From Larkinella rosea (GTDB lineage: Bacteria; Bacteroidota; Bacteroidia; Cytophagales; Spirosomataceae), in assembly GCF_003858635.1 (NCBI RefSeq), contig NZ_RQJO01000007.1, positions 1,365,941 through 1,429,940 on the forward strand: a DNA stretch of 64,000 bases, given 5' to 3'. A program made the translations under genes and the position numbers. The notes beneath the pieces were generated by a model. The model was not told where the DNA came from, did not search any database, and worked only from the letters and a program-made list of their open reading frames with translations. Shown here one piece after another: positions 16,501 through 25,225 of the stretch; the stretch's first letter is position 1; the number at the start of each line of letters is the position of its first letter.

Positions 16501-17125
16501 TGACCACTCGATTGTCCGAAACGGAATACGCTCTCTGTTGGAACAAAACGACGAATTTGTCATCGTCGACGAAGCCGGTGACGGCGAAGAAGCCCTTGAA
16601 AAACTGAAAACCCAACAACCCGATGTGGTTTTGATGGATATTTCTCTGCCCGGGATGTCAGGTATTCAGACGACACAAATCATTTCGCGCCTGTACAAGA
16701 ACATCAAAACATTGATGTTGTCGATGCATAACAACGAAGATTACATTCTTCGGTCGGTGGAAGCCGGTGCATTCGGTTACATTCTGAAAGATTCGTCGAG
16801 CGACGAGATGATGAAAGCGCTCCGTACCATCGCCAGTGGCGAGAAATACTTTAGTTCGCCCGTAGCCACCATTATTCTCAATGGCTACATGCATCAGTTG
16901 AAAAAAACGGAACGAAGCAGCAAAATTCGGCGTTCCAAGTTGTCAAAGAAGGAAAAGGAAATCCTGCAATTTTTGGTTGACGGCATGAGCAGCCGCGAAA
17001 TTGCCGAAAAATTACAGCTTTCGGTTCGGACCGTCGATAACCACCGCGCCAACATGATGCGCCGGCTTCAGGTAAAAAATGCTGCCGAATTGGTTAAAAT
17101 GGCCGTTGAAGAAAAATTAATCTGA
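16472..17125 (+). CDS. Response regulator, NarL/FixJ family
   Basis: 217 aa from the ATG at 16472, which has an AGGA 4 nt upstream, rare in this window; an ATG at 16457 is less likely. The receiver domain starts LKLMLVDDHSIVRNG with phospho-acceptor Asp56 (VVLMDISLPG) and Lys in YILKDSSS. The LuxR-type HTH is at the C-terminus (LSKKEKEILQFLVDGMSSREIAEKL, then VRTVDNHRANMMRRL). It overlaps the histidine kinase gene and is its cognate partner. Targets are not visible; the peroxiredoxin immediately downstream is a candidate. Confidence 0.95.
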   Translation: MSTLKLMLVDDHSIVRNGIRSLLEQNDEFVIVDEAGDGEEALEKLKTQQPDVVLMDISLPGMSGIQTTQIISRLYKNIKTLMLSMHNNEDYILRSVEAGAFGYILKDSSSDEMMKALRTIASGEKYFSSPVATIILNGYMHQLKKTERSSKIRRSKLSKKEKEILQFLVDGMSSREIAEKLQLSVRTVDNHRANMMRRLQVKNAAELVKMAVEEKLI

Positions 17126-17150
17126 TTCTTTTTCTGTTCATCCACTAGTG

Positions 17151-17182
17151 ACTGGTTACTTTCATACGTGGAGGTAACCGGT
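17151..17182 (+). terminator. Hairpin between response regulator and peroxiredoxin genes
   Basis: ACTGGTTAC / GTAACCGGT (9 bp with one G-U), followed by TTTCCTCTG. Weak U-tract, so a modest terminator candidate. Confidence 0.4.
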
Positions 17183-17195
17183 TTCCTCTGTTTAT

Positions 17196-17203
17196 TAAAT
17201 TTG
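17196..17203 (+). promoter_or_regulatory. -7 box of the peroxiredoxin gene
   Basis: TAAATTTG, exact TAnnTTTG match, 49 nt before the ATG. No TTG in the expected -33 window, which fits an activator-dependent promoter. Confidence 0.55.
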
Positions 17204-17212
17204 TAACAAAAC

Positions 17213-17229
17213 CTATAGTATTCCTATAG
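17213..17229 (+). repeat. Tandem CTATAG palindromes in the peroxiredoxin leader
   Basis: CCTATAGTA occurs at 17212-17220 and 17223-17231. Its core CTATAG is self-complementary and repeats with an 11-bp period, about one helix turn, between the -7 box and the ATG. Possible regulator site. Confidence 0.45.
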
Positions 17230-17252
17230 TACAAACAAAACCTCTCTTTATT

Positions 17253-17888
17253 ATGGCACTTCGATTAGGTGACATCGCCCCGGATTTTACGGCTGAAACG
17301 ACAGCTGGCACCCTTCAATTCCACGAATGGCTGGGCAATTCCTGGGGACTGATTTTCTCACACCCTGCGGATTTTACGCCGGTTTGTACAACCGAACTGG
17401 GCCGAACCGCGCAGTTGAAAGACGAATTTGAAAAACGGGGCGTGAAAGTCATTGCGGTCAGTGTGGATCCCCTTGAATCCCACGCGGAATGGGTGAAAGA
17501 CATTAACGAAACCCAGAACACGACGGTTGACTTCCCGCTTATCGCCGACAAAGATCGGCATGTCGCCGAGTTATACGACATGATCCACCCGAATGCCAGC
17601 GAAAAAGCCACAGTTCGGTCGGTGTTTGTGATTGGTCCCGATAAAAAAATCAAGCTGACGTTGACGTATCCGGCTTCAACAGGGCGTAATTTTCTGGAAA
17701 TTTTGCGCGTTATCGATTCACTGCAACTGACCGCTAACTACCAGGTGGCAACGCCTGCCGACTGGAAGCAGGGCGACGACGTGATTGTGGTTCCGGCGGT
17801 TAGCACGGAAGATGCGATCAAGAAATTCCCGAAAGGCGTCAACATCGTGAAACCGTACCTGCGTACGACTCCGCAGCCGAATAATTAA
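17253..17888 (+). CDS. Peroxiredoxin, 1-Cys (Prx6) type
   Basis: 211 aa. The active site is FSHPADFTPVCTTE with peroxidatic Cys45; no second Cys is present in the protein, and the long C-terminal domain (ATPADWKQGDDVIVVP and GVNIVKPYLR) is typical of the Prx6/1-Cys group. It reduces hydrogen peroxide and alkyl peroxides in the cytoplasm and relies on an external thiol for recycling. It follows a two-component pair, has its own -7 box, and ends at a terminator. Confidence 0.95.
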   Translation: MALRLGDIAPDFTAETTAGTLQFHEWLGNSWGLIFSHPADFTPVCTTELGRTAQLKDEFEKRGVKVIAVSVDPLESHAEWVKDINETQNTTVDFPLIADKDRHVAELYDMIHPNASEKATVRSVFVIGPDKKIKLTLTYPASTGRNFLEILRVIDSLQLTANYQVATPADWKQGDDVIVVPAVSTEDAIKKFPKGVNIVKPYLRTTPQPNN

Positions 17889-17894
17889 TTTAAC

Positions 17895-17925
17895 CCGCAT
17901 TCAACGACCAGCATGCGGTTTTTAT
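17895..17925 (+). terminator. Terminator after the peroxiredoxin gene
   Basis: CCGCAT (17895-17900) pairs with ATGCGG (17913-17918), followed by TTTTTATT. The right arm is shared with the larger inverted repeat 17912-17983. Confidence 0.65.
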
Positions 17926-17983
17926 TCGTTCATGAACAGCTTTCTACCCCGATTCCTGAATGCGAATGAATAAAAACCGCATG
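17912..17983. repeat. Long inverted repeat overlapping the terminator
   Basis: CATGCGGTTTTTATTC (17912-17927) and its exact complement GAATAAAAACCGCATG (17968-17983), extendable to about 20 bp with one G-U, around a 32-40 nt loop. Much longer than the terminator needs. Confidence 0.7.
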
Positions 17984-18056
17984 TTTCAGTTCCATATCCG
18001 AGCGAAACCATCACCCTCCTTTTCGCTTCGTCCTTTCTCATCCTCTATTTTCTGAC

Positions 18057-18064
18057 TATTTTTG
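18057..18064 (+). promoter_or_regulatory. -7 box directly before the GH25 start codon
   Basis: TATTTTTG, exact consensus, ending 6 nt before the ATG at 18071. Transcription would start at or near the A of ATG, giving a leaderless mRNA. No clear -33 TTG. Confidence 0.5.
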
Positions 18065-18070
18065 TCCGAG

Positions 18071-18856
18071 ATGAGTCGGATTGTTCTGTTTATATACCGA
18101 AAGAGGAGATTTCTGGTCTGGCCTTTACTAGTGCTTAATTTGGTGTTGGTCGGGCTGTGGTGGAACCGATCGATCGAAAAAGTAAACGAATTACAATGGC
18201 AATTTGTGAACGGTTACGGCATTCGGATGCCGCTGAAATACACGATTCACGGCATCGACGTTTCCCATCACAACAACCGCATCGACTGGAAGCGGGTTTG
18301 CCAGATGCAGGCCAGCGGAGTTGCGCTGCAATTTGTTTTTGTCAAAGCCACCGAAGGTGCCACGCTCGTTGACCGACGGTTTAAAAACAACTGGCAGGAA
18401 GCCCGAAAAGCCGGCTTAAAACGCGGGGCCTACCATTTCTTCCACCCTAAACGCGACCCGGAAAAACAGGCCCGCAACTACATCAACAATGTTACCCTCA
18501 AACCGGGCGATTTCGTACCGGTTTTAGACGTGGAACGGAATGACCGCGGCCGGGTACCCGCCAGCAAACTCATCGCCGATATTCGGGTCTGGCTGGAACT
18601 GGTTGAAGACCATTACGGCACCAAACCCATTATTTATGTCAACCGGCATTTTTATTTGCTCTACATTGCCGGTAATTTTGACGACTATCCACTCTGGATT
18701 GCGGACTATTCGACCGACCATCCGAACGAATTTAAAGCTGACCGGTTGTATTTTTGGCAGCACAACGAAAAGGGCTCTGTGGATGGCATCCGTGGGAAAG
18801 TCGATTTCAACGTGTTTGTCTGCGAACCGGACCGATTGAAAGAAATTTGTCTTTGA
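18071..18856 (+). CDS. GH25 muramidase (lysozyme), membrane-anchored
   Basis: 261 aa from 18071. A basic N-terminus and one hydrophobic helix (13-31, VWPLLVLNLVLVGLWW) anchor it to the inner membrane. The catalytic domain begins HGIDVSHHNNRIDW with Asp63; VKATEGATLVD, GAYHFFHP, VPVLDVERND (Asp153, Glu155) and the C-terminal LYFWQHNEKGSVDGI are GH25 marks. It should cleave the MurNAc-GlcNAc bond of peptidoglycan. pgi starts 12 nt after its stop, so the two are probably one transcript, an unusual pairing. Confidence 0.92.
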   Translation: MSRIVLFIYRKRRFLVWPLLVLNLVLVGLWWNRSIEKVNELQWQFVNGYGIRMPLKYTIHGIDVSHHNNRIDWKRVCQMQASGVALQFVFVKATEGATLVDRRFKNNWQEARKAGLKRGAYHFFHPKRDPEKQARNYINNVTLKPGDFVPVLDVERNDRGRVPASKLIADIRVWLELVEDHYGTKPIIYVNRHFYLLYIAGNFDDYPLWIADYSTDHPNEFKADRLYFWQHNEKGSVDGIRGKVDFNVFVCEPDRLKEICL

Positions 18857-18868
18857 CCTTAACTGACC

Positions 18869-20539
18869 ATGTTACCTACACATTCTTTTTTAGAACTACC
18901 TGCTTATCAGCAGCTTCAGAGCCATTTCGAGCAAATCAAAGGGCGTCATCTGCGTGATTTGTTTGCCGAGAATCCGAATCGTTTCTCCGACTTTTCGTTG
19001 CAGTTCGAAGATATTCTGGTCGATTTTTCAAAAAACCGCATCACCAGCGAAACGACCAGGTTACTGCGTCAGCTAGCGGGTGAAGCCGGTTTATACGAAG
19101 CCATCGAACGAATGTTTTCCGGCGATGCCATCAATGTTACTGAAAACCGCTCGGTGCTGCATGTTGCGCTCCGAAATCGCTCCAATACACCCATCCTGGT
19201 CGATGGCAACGACGTGATGCCGGATGTCAATGCGGTGTTGGACAAAATGAAAGGATTTTCCGAACGCATCAGTTCCGGCGAATGGAAGGGGTATTCCGGA
19301 AAACCAATTACGCAACTGGTCAATATCGGCATTGGCGGTTCAGATCTGGGGCCAGTTATGGTGACGGAAGCTTTAAAACCGTATGCGGTTCAGAAAGATG
19401 GAAAACCGCTACTTGACGTGCATTTTGTATCAAACGTCGACGGCGTTCACATTTACGAAACGCTGCAAAAACTCGATCCGGAAACTACCCTGTTCATGAT
19501 CGCGTCGAAAACGTTTACAACGCAGGAAACCATGAGCAACGCGCATTCGGCCCGTGACTGGTTTCTCACTCATGCCGGTGATGAGTCGGCCGTTGCCAAA
19601 CATTTTGTGGCTATTTCGACCAATAAATCAGAAGTGGAAAAATTCGGAATCGATCCTGAAAATATGTTCGTTTTCTGGGATTGGGTCGGCGGACGGTATT
19701 CCCTCTGGTCGGCCATTGGATTATCGATTGCCTGTTATATTGGTTTCGACAATTTTGCCGCATTGCTGGAAGGCGGTCACGCGATGGATCAACATTTCCG
19801 GAATACGCCGATCGAGGAAAACATTCCGGTTACCCTGGCGTTGGTCGGCGTTTGGTACAACAACTTTTTCGGGGCGGAATCGCACGCCATTTTGCCTTAT
19901 GATCAGTACATGCACCGGTTTGCGGCTTATTTCCAGCAAGGCGATATGGAAAGCAACGGCAAATCCGTCGATCGCAACGGAAAACCGGCGGCTTACCAAA
20001 CCGGTCCGGTGATCTGGGGCGAACCCGGTACCAACGGTCAGCACGCTTTTTACCAATTGATTCATCAGGGCACCAAGCTGATTCCCTGCGATTTTATCGC
20101 TCCGGCCATCAGTCAGCGCCCCTTGGGCGAACACCACAACATGCTGCTTTCCAATTTCTTCGCCCAGACAGAAGCGTTGATGAACGGAAAATCGGGCGAA
20201 GAGGTGGTTAGTGAATTGGTAAAATCCGGCAAAAACGAAGAAGAAGTGGCCTTGCTGATGCCGTTCAAGGTTTTCTCAGGAAACCGGCCGACCAACTCCA
20301 TCCTGGTGCAGAAAATGACGCCCCGCACGCTCGGCAGTCTGATTGCTCTCTATGAACACAAGATATTCACGCAGGGAATTATCTGGAACATTTTCAGTTT
20401 TGACCAGTGGGGAGTAGAGTTAGGGAAACAGCTGGCGAACCGGATTCTTCCGGAATTGGCCGACGACCAGCCGGTTTCGTCGCACGATAGCTCGACCAAT
20501 GGACTGATCAATTATTATAAAAAGTTGAGGAAAGGTTAA
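18869..20539 (+). CDS. pgi: Glucose-6-phosphate isomerase
   Basis: 556 aa, full length. Signatures include [65 protein letters not shown] and the C-terminal [13 protein letters not shown]. It interconverts glucose 6-phosphate and fructose 6-phosphate in the cytoplasm, feeding glycolysis and hexosamine precursors of the cell wall. It lies 12 nt behind the GH25 muramidase and is followed by a strong terminator, so it ends that operon. Confidence 0.98.
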   Translation: MLPTHSFLELPAYQQLQSHFEQIKGRHLRDLFAENPNRFSDFSLQFEDILVDFSKNRITSETTRLLRQLAGEAGLYEAIERMFSGDAINVTENRSVLHVALRNRSNTPILVDGNDVMPDVNAVLDKMKGFSERISSGEWKGYSGKPITQLVNIGIGGSDLGPVMVTEALKPYAVQKDGKPLLDVHFVSNVDGVHIYETLQKLDPETTLFMIASKTFTTQETMSNAHSARDWFLTHAGDESAVAKHFVAISTNKSEVEKFGIDPENMFVFWDWVGGRYSLWSAIGLSIACYIGFDNFAALLEGGHAMDQHFRNTPIEENIPVTLALVGVWYNNFFGAESHAILPYDQYMHRFAAYFQQGDMESNGKSVDRNGKPAAYQTGPVIWGEPGTNGQHAFYQLIHQGTKLIPCDFIAPAISQRPLGEHHNMLLSNFFAQTEALMNGKSGEEVVSELVKSGKNEEEVALLMPFKVFSGNRPTNSILVQKMTPRTLGSLIALYEHKIFTQGIIWNIFSFDQWGVELGKQLANRILPELADDQPVSSHDSSTNGLINYYKKLRKG

Positions 20540-20566
20540 ACAATCCGACATATTCATAGTTTAAAT

Positions 20567-20599
20567 TGGGTGTATGGAAGTCATACACCCACTTTTTTT
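20567..20599 (+). terminator. Terminator after pgi
   Basis: Perfect 10-bp stem TGGGTGTATG / CATACACCCA with loop GAAGT, then C and seven T. Confidence 0.92.
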
Positions 20600-20619
20600 A
20601 TACAACTTTAATTAACGTT

Positions 20620-21477
20620 ATGATCATGAAACGCAGCAATACATTGCTTGCACTGTGCCTCTTGGGAACGTGGAGCGCATTCGCTCAAACAATTTCGTCG
20701 GACACGACTAAAACGACGACTACTACGATTACGACATCCGGTACTGATACAACTTATCGCTCGAATTCGGCCAACTCGACCAATTCAACGATGGGTAATT
20801 CGTCGACTACCGCAACGACTCCAATGAACACCGCGACCGATTCGTCAACACCAGCATCCGGCAGCACCTATAACTCCAACAGTACGACCAGCACGACGGA
20901 GTATAGTACAAGCCGGGAAAAACGTCCGAAAGCCGAAATGCCTTACAAAGCGTTCACGGGCGGTTTTTATGTGGGTGCCAACACAACCCGGTATCGGGGT
21001 GAAGACGTTGACGGAAAAAATCCAGCCGGGCGCCTTGGCTACCAAATCGGAGCTTTCGTCCGCGGAGGTGGCCGTTTATACGGTCAGTTGGGCGTTGAGT
21101 ATTTTGCGTCCAGTTCGAACTACTTCAGCCCCGGAGACGGTTCTACGATCCAGGATATTTCAGGCCGGATCAACACCAAATGGCTGCAGATTCCTGCTTA
21201 CATTGGTGTAAAGCTGGCGCAGTCGGAACGCGGCATTTCAGCAGTTCGTCTGGCCGTCGGTGCGGAATATGCCAACCGACTGAGCAGCAGCAACACCATC
21301 AACATTGATGATAATGAAATTAAGAGCGGTACCTTTCTGGGACTGGTCAACCTGGGTTTCGACATTGGCCCTGTGCTGATCGACCTGGTTTATCACCACG
21401 GTTTTTCTGATGCCATCAGCGGTTTTAACAATTCGCAACGTCGGGCACTGGGTTTAAACGTCGGGTTCAAATTCTAA
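20620..21477 (+). CDS. Outer-membrane beta-barrel protein with Thr/Ser-rich linker
   Basis: 285 aa from 20620 (or 283 from the ATG at 20626). Signal peptide NTLLALCLLGTWSAFAQ, then about 75 residues of Thr/Ser/Asn low complexity (TTKTTTTTITTSGTDTTY and on), then an eight-strand-like porin fold of the OMP_b-brl_2 kind (KAFTGGFYVGANTTRYRG, LGYQIGAFVRGG, GQLGVEYFASS, ending LGLNVGFKF with terminal Phe). It should sit in the outer membrane with the linker exposed or periplasmic. Function unknown. Monocistronic between two strong terminators. Confidence 0.85.
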   Translation: MIMKRSNTLLALCLLGTWSAFAQTISSDTTKTTTTTITTSGTDTTYRSNSANSTNSTMGNSSTTATTPMNTATDSSTPASGSTYNSNSTTSTTEYSTSREKRPKAEMPYKAFTGGFYVGANTTRYRGEDVDGKNPAGRLGYQIGAFVRGGGRLYGQLGVEYFASSSNYFSPGDGSTIQDISGRINTKWLQIPAYIGVKLAQSERGISAVRLAVGAEYANRLSSSNTINIDDNEIKSGTFLGLVNLGFDIGPVLIDLVYHHGFSDAISGFNNSQRRALGLNVGFKF

Positions 21478-21501
21478 GTAAACAGGTTGTAGGAAGTGCA
21501 A

Positions 21502-21535
21502 AAGTGCCACGGCGTCATGCCGTGGCACTTTTTTT
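21502..21535 (+). terminator. Terminator after the beta-barrel gene
   Basis: AAGTGCCACGGC / GCCGTGGCACTT, 12-bp perfect stem, loop GTCAT, followed by a T-run. Confidence 0.95.
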
Positions 21536-21618
21536 ATGCCATTCATTTCTGAAAGAAGCGATTCGAGGATAGTTGACTATTTTACTCATGTATTTGCTAA
21601 TGATGCAGATCAAAATAC

Positions 21619-21655
21619 AAAATTTGCAAATTGAGCAATATATTCTGCAAATTTT
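21619..21655. promoter_or_regulatory. AT-rich inverted repeat upstream of susC
   Basis: AAAATTTGCA (21619-21628) and TGCAAATTTT (21646-21655), 10-bp perfect arms with a 17-bp spacer, about 190 bp before the susC start. The rest of the 21536-21847 gap shows nothing else I can support. It may be the binding site of the hybrid regulator encoded downstream; this is inference. Confidence 0.4.
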
Positions 21656-21847
21656 ATAGCAAGAAAGTGCTCCGTAATGCTTGTATTTTGCTGCTAGATT
21701 TTAGCATCCGGATGCTTTTCCGGAATCAGTACCAATTCCGTAACCACAAATCCCGGCTTAATGAACTTCCTTCGGATGCTCCCCGCTGGCCACCAATCCC
21801 GGCCCGTTTTTACGTACCCAATTTAAACCCAACTATCCTATTCATGT

Positions 21848-24800
21848 ATGAAGCAAATTCTACATTCGATTATTCAACCTAGCCGCCCGATTGGCTGGCT
21901 ATGTCCGCTGATTGGCCTGTGTCTGATGACCGGCTCGGTTCAGGCGGCACCGATGGGGAAAAGCCCCGTAGCGACTCACAAAGTCGCGGAACAAACGGTT
22001 TCCGGTACCATTTCCGATGAAACCGGTAAAGGACTTCCCGGCGTTAGTATTCAGGTGAAAGGAACCACGCGCGGCACCACCACCGACGCCGATGGTAAAT
22101 ATCGGATTGCCGCCGATCAGGGTGCAACGCTCGTCTTCTCGTTTATCGGTTATGTCCCGCAGGAAATTGTAGTCGGCAGCCAAACCGCTCTTGACATTAC
22201 GCTGGTGCCCGATACGCAGGCCCTGAGCGAAGTCGTGGTTGTTGGGTACGGCACTCAAAAGAAAGTAAACCTGACGGGCTCGGTAGCGACAATTACGTCG
22301 AAAAACATCGAAAGTCGGCCGGTAACCAATGTTTCTTCTTCACTGGCGGGTCTGGCTCCGGGTGTATTTGTGCGGCAATCATCGGGAAAACCGGGTGCCG
22401 ACGGAGCAACGATCCGGATTCGGGGAACCGGTACGCTCAACAACAGCGACGCGCTGGTCATTATCGACGGGGTGCAGGGATCAATGGATGCGGTCAATCC
22501 GAACGACATCGAATCCATGTCGATCCTGAAAGATGCGGCTTCCGCTTCGATTTACGGTTCTTTGGCCGCCAACGGCGTTATTCTGATCACGACGAAAAAA
22601 GGATCGGCCAAGAAGACAACCGTTACGTACACGGGCCTTCTCTCCTCAGCTCGTCCAAGCAACCTGCCCGAGTTCATCTCGGATTACGTGCGTTATATGC
22701 GGTTATTCAACGAAAGTAACCGGAATGTGGGTGTAGCGGAAGTCTATTCAGCCAACACCATTCAAACCTGGGAAAATGCCAACAAAAACCCCAATGGAAC
22801 CAGCGCAGGGGGCGTTCCCAATTCTGTGGCTTATCCGAATACCGACTGGGCGAGTTGGGTATTCCGGAATGAAATCGTTCAGAACCATAACATTGCGGTT
22901 AGTGGCGGGGGCGATAAATCCCTGTATAACATGTCATTGGGTTACCTCGACAACCGGGGTGTAATGCAGAATACCGGCGTCAAGCGGTTTCAGTTGCGGG
23001 CCAATATTGAGTCGAAAGTGGCGAAATTCCTGACACTGGGGGCACAAACCTTTGCCTCGACTCAGTCGGCCGGGAAAGCCAATACCGATCTGGCTTTTCA
23101 ATATTTATGGCAAACCAATCCCGGTATTTATCCGTATTACAACGGGAAATACGGTTTTCCGGTGGCCGTTGAAGAACCAACTACGGTCAACAATATTTTT
23201 TCATACCTGGATGGCACCGGAGGTCAGGACCGCACCACGCGCTTCAATACCACGCTCTACGGTATTATAACCCTTGCCAAAGGTTTGACGCTGGAACCCA
23301 AAGTAAACTACCAGACGCGGTTTAACGAAAACAATTCCTTCGCGCTGCCGGGTCCGGCCGAACGCTGGGATTTTTCGACCAACACGCTGAAAGTGCAGCT
23401 GACCCCAGCCGATCAGTTGACCACTGCCTATTCCTTTAACCGGGATTACCTGCTGACGCTGGACAACGTACTGCGATACAACACGACGTTTGGGAAAGAT
23501 CACGAGTTTGGTGCATTGGTGGGGTATAACCAGTTCAACTTCCGGTATTATGATTTTAATGCCGGGAAACGCGGCCTGATCGACTACTCGACGACAACAC
23601 TCGGTTCTGCCGGTGAAACATCGAATACGGCTGGCGGCCAGGAGTATAACCGGGCCATGCGCTCGTATTTTGGGCGGGTCAACTACGCCTATCAATCGAA
23701 ATACCTGTTTGAAGCCAATTTGCGATACGACGGTTCGTCGCGTTTCGCACCGGATAGCCGTTGGGGTGTATTCCCATCTTTCTCAGCGGGCTGGCGTCTT
23801 TCCGAAGAGCCCTTTCTGGCGGGTTTAAACGAAAAAGTGCAGGGTTTGAAACTGCGGGCTTCCTGGGGCAAACTGGGGAACAACGGAGCGAATAATAATA
23901 CTATTTACACCACCCCTGGTACGTCGGGTGATTACGACTATCAGGCGGTTTACGGCAAGGTGCCGTATTCGTTTAATAATATTGCCACCACTGGATTAGT
24001 TCAGGCCAAATATGCCAACCCGCTCCTGCTGTGGGAGTCGACGGCCCTAACCGATATCGGACTGGAAGGTTCCCTGTTCAAAGGCCGGTTGAATTTCGAA
24101 ATCGACTGGTATCATAAACTGACCGACGGCATTCTGACCACTCCGCCCATCTTCCTGACGGCCGGAACAAAAGCGGCTCCGACACAGAACACGGCGGGCG
24201 TGTTGAACAAAGGGTTGGAATTGACCCTGGGATGGCGGGAAAAAATCGGCGAAGTTGATTTCTCCATCAGTGGCAACGTGGCTTATAACATCAACCGGGT
24301 GACCAATTACCGGGGTGCCCTCGTCGAAGGCTATACGACCGATGCGGCCGGTGCCAAAGTGTATAACTCCAACATCGGGCAGGTTTCCAGCGGAGGTGAC
24401 ACCCGCATTCTGGAAGGCCATCCGATCAACGAATACTATCTGCTGGATGTGTACAAAGGTGACGGCAGTCACTCGAATTCCGATGGGACGGTCAACATCA
24501 ACGGCGGACCAAAAGACGGCATGATCCGGACGCCCGAAGACCTGGCGTGGGTACAGGCCATGATGGCGAAGGGCTATAAATTTCAGCCGGTTGGGACCAT
24601 CGGAAAAGGGCAATTGTACTACGGTGACCTGATTTACGCCGACACAAACGGCGACGGCACCTACGGCAATAATTTCGACAAGCGGTTTTCGGGGGCAAGC
24701 AGTACACCGAAATACATCATGGGCCTTTCGCTCAGTGCGTCCTGGCGCGGTTTTGATTTCTCGATGCTCTGGGCGGGCAGTGCAGGAATGAAATACCTGT

Positions 24801-25207
24801 ATAACCAAACCGGTATCAACGGAACACGTACCACCCTGACCAACTCGATCGGTACCCGAATCGCAGATGACCATTATTACTATAACGATGCCAACCCGAG
24901 CGATCCGGCCAACAACATCAACGGCACCTTTCCGCGATTGAAATACAATTCGGATAGCCAGACGAATATTCCAAGTTCCTACTGGTTATACGATGCGTCT
25001 TACATCAAGCTGAAAAACGTGCAGCTTGGTTACACCATTCCGGCGGCCTGGGGTTCGAAAATCGGGATGAGCCGCGCCCGGGTGTTTTTGTCGGGAGAGA
25101 ACGTTTTCATGATCACCAAATACCCGGGCCTTGATCCGGAAGTAGGGGCCAACGTCTCGTACCCGACCATGAAACAGTATGCCGTGGGTCTGAACGTAAC
25201 TTTTTAA
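21848..25207 (+). CDS. SusC/RagA-type TonB-dependent outer-membrane transporter
   Basis: 1119 aa. Signal peptide in the first 35 residues, then a carboxypeptidase-like N-terminal extension (VSGTISDETGKGLPGVSIQVKG, GTTTDADGKYRI), a TonB box region (LSEVVVVGYGTQKK), the plug (NVSSSLAGLAPGVFVRQSSGKPG, IRIRGTGTLNNSDALVIIDG, ILKDAASASIYGSLAANGVI) and a large barrel ending AVGLNVTF with terminal Phe. SusC proteins form the channel of a lidded importer with SusD and take up oligosaccharides or peptides using TonB energy. The SusD partner follows 18 nt downstream. Substrate unknown as no degradative enzyme is adjacent. Confidence 0.97.
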   Translation: MKQILHSIIQPSRPIGWLCPLIGLCLMTGSVQAAPMGKSPVATHKVAEQTVSGTISDETGKGLPGVSIQVKGTTRGTTTDADGKYRIAADQGATLVFSFIGYVPQEIVVGSQTALDITLVPDTQALSEVVVVGYGTQKKVNLTGSVATITSKNIESRPVTNVSSSLAGLAPGVFVRQSSGKPGADGATIRIRGTGTLNNSDALVIIDGVQGSMDAVNPNDIESMSILKDAASASIYGSLAANGVILITTKKGSAKKTTVTYTGLLSSARPSNLPEFISDYVRYMRLFNESNRNVGVAEVYSANTIQTWENANKNPNGTSAGGVPNSVAYPNTDWASWVFRNEIVQNHNIAVSGGGDKSLYNMSLGYLDNRGVMQNTGVKRFQLRANIESKVAKFLTLGAQTFASTQSAGKANTDLAFQYLWQTNPGIYPYYNGKYGFPVAVEEPTTVNNIFSYLDGTGGQDRTTRFNTTLYGIITLAKGLTLEPKVNYQTRFNENNSFALPGPAERWDFSTNTLKVQLTPADQLTTAYSFNRDYLLTLDNVLRYNTTFGKDHEFGALVGYNQFNFRYYDFNAGKRGLIDYSTTTLGSAGETSNTAGGQEYNRAMRSYFGRVNYAYQSKYLFEANLRYDGSSRFAPDSRWGVFPSFSAGWRLSEEPFLAGLNEKVQGLKLRASWGKLGNNGANNNTIYTTPGTSGDYDYQAVYGKVPYSFNNIATTGLVQAKYANPLLLWESTALTDIGLEGSLFKGRLNFEIDWYHKLTDGILTTPPIFLTAGTKAAPTQNTAGVLNKGLELTLGWREKIGEVDFSISGNVAYNINRVTNYRGALVEGYTTDAAGAKVYNSNIGQVSSGGDTRILEGHPINEYYLLDVYKGDGSHSNSDGTVNINGGPKDGMIRTPEDLAWVQAMMAKGYKFQPVGTIGKGQLYYGDLIYADTNGDGTYGNNFDKRFSGASSTPKYIMGLSLSASWRGFDFSMLWAGSAGMKYLYNQTGINGTRTTLTNSIGTRIADDHYYYNDANPSDPANNINGTFPRLKYNSDSQTNIPSSYWLYDASYIKLKNVQLGYTIPAAWGSKIGMSRARVFLSGENVFMITKYPGLDPEVGANVSYPTMKQYAVGLNVTF

Positions 25208-25225
25208 TCGATTCTCTCCAAGACT

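Noticed and set aside
24047-24874. 275-codon antisense frame inside susC
   Set aside because: Shadow frame in a gene with a clear SusC identity.
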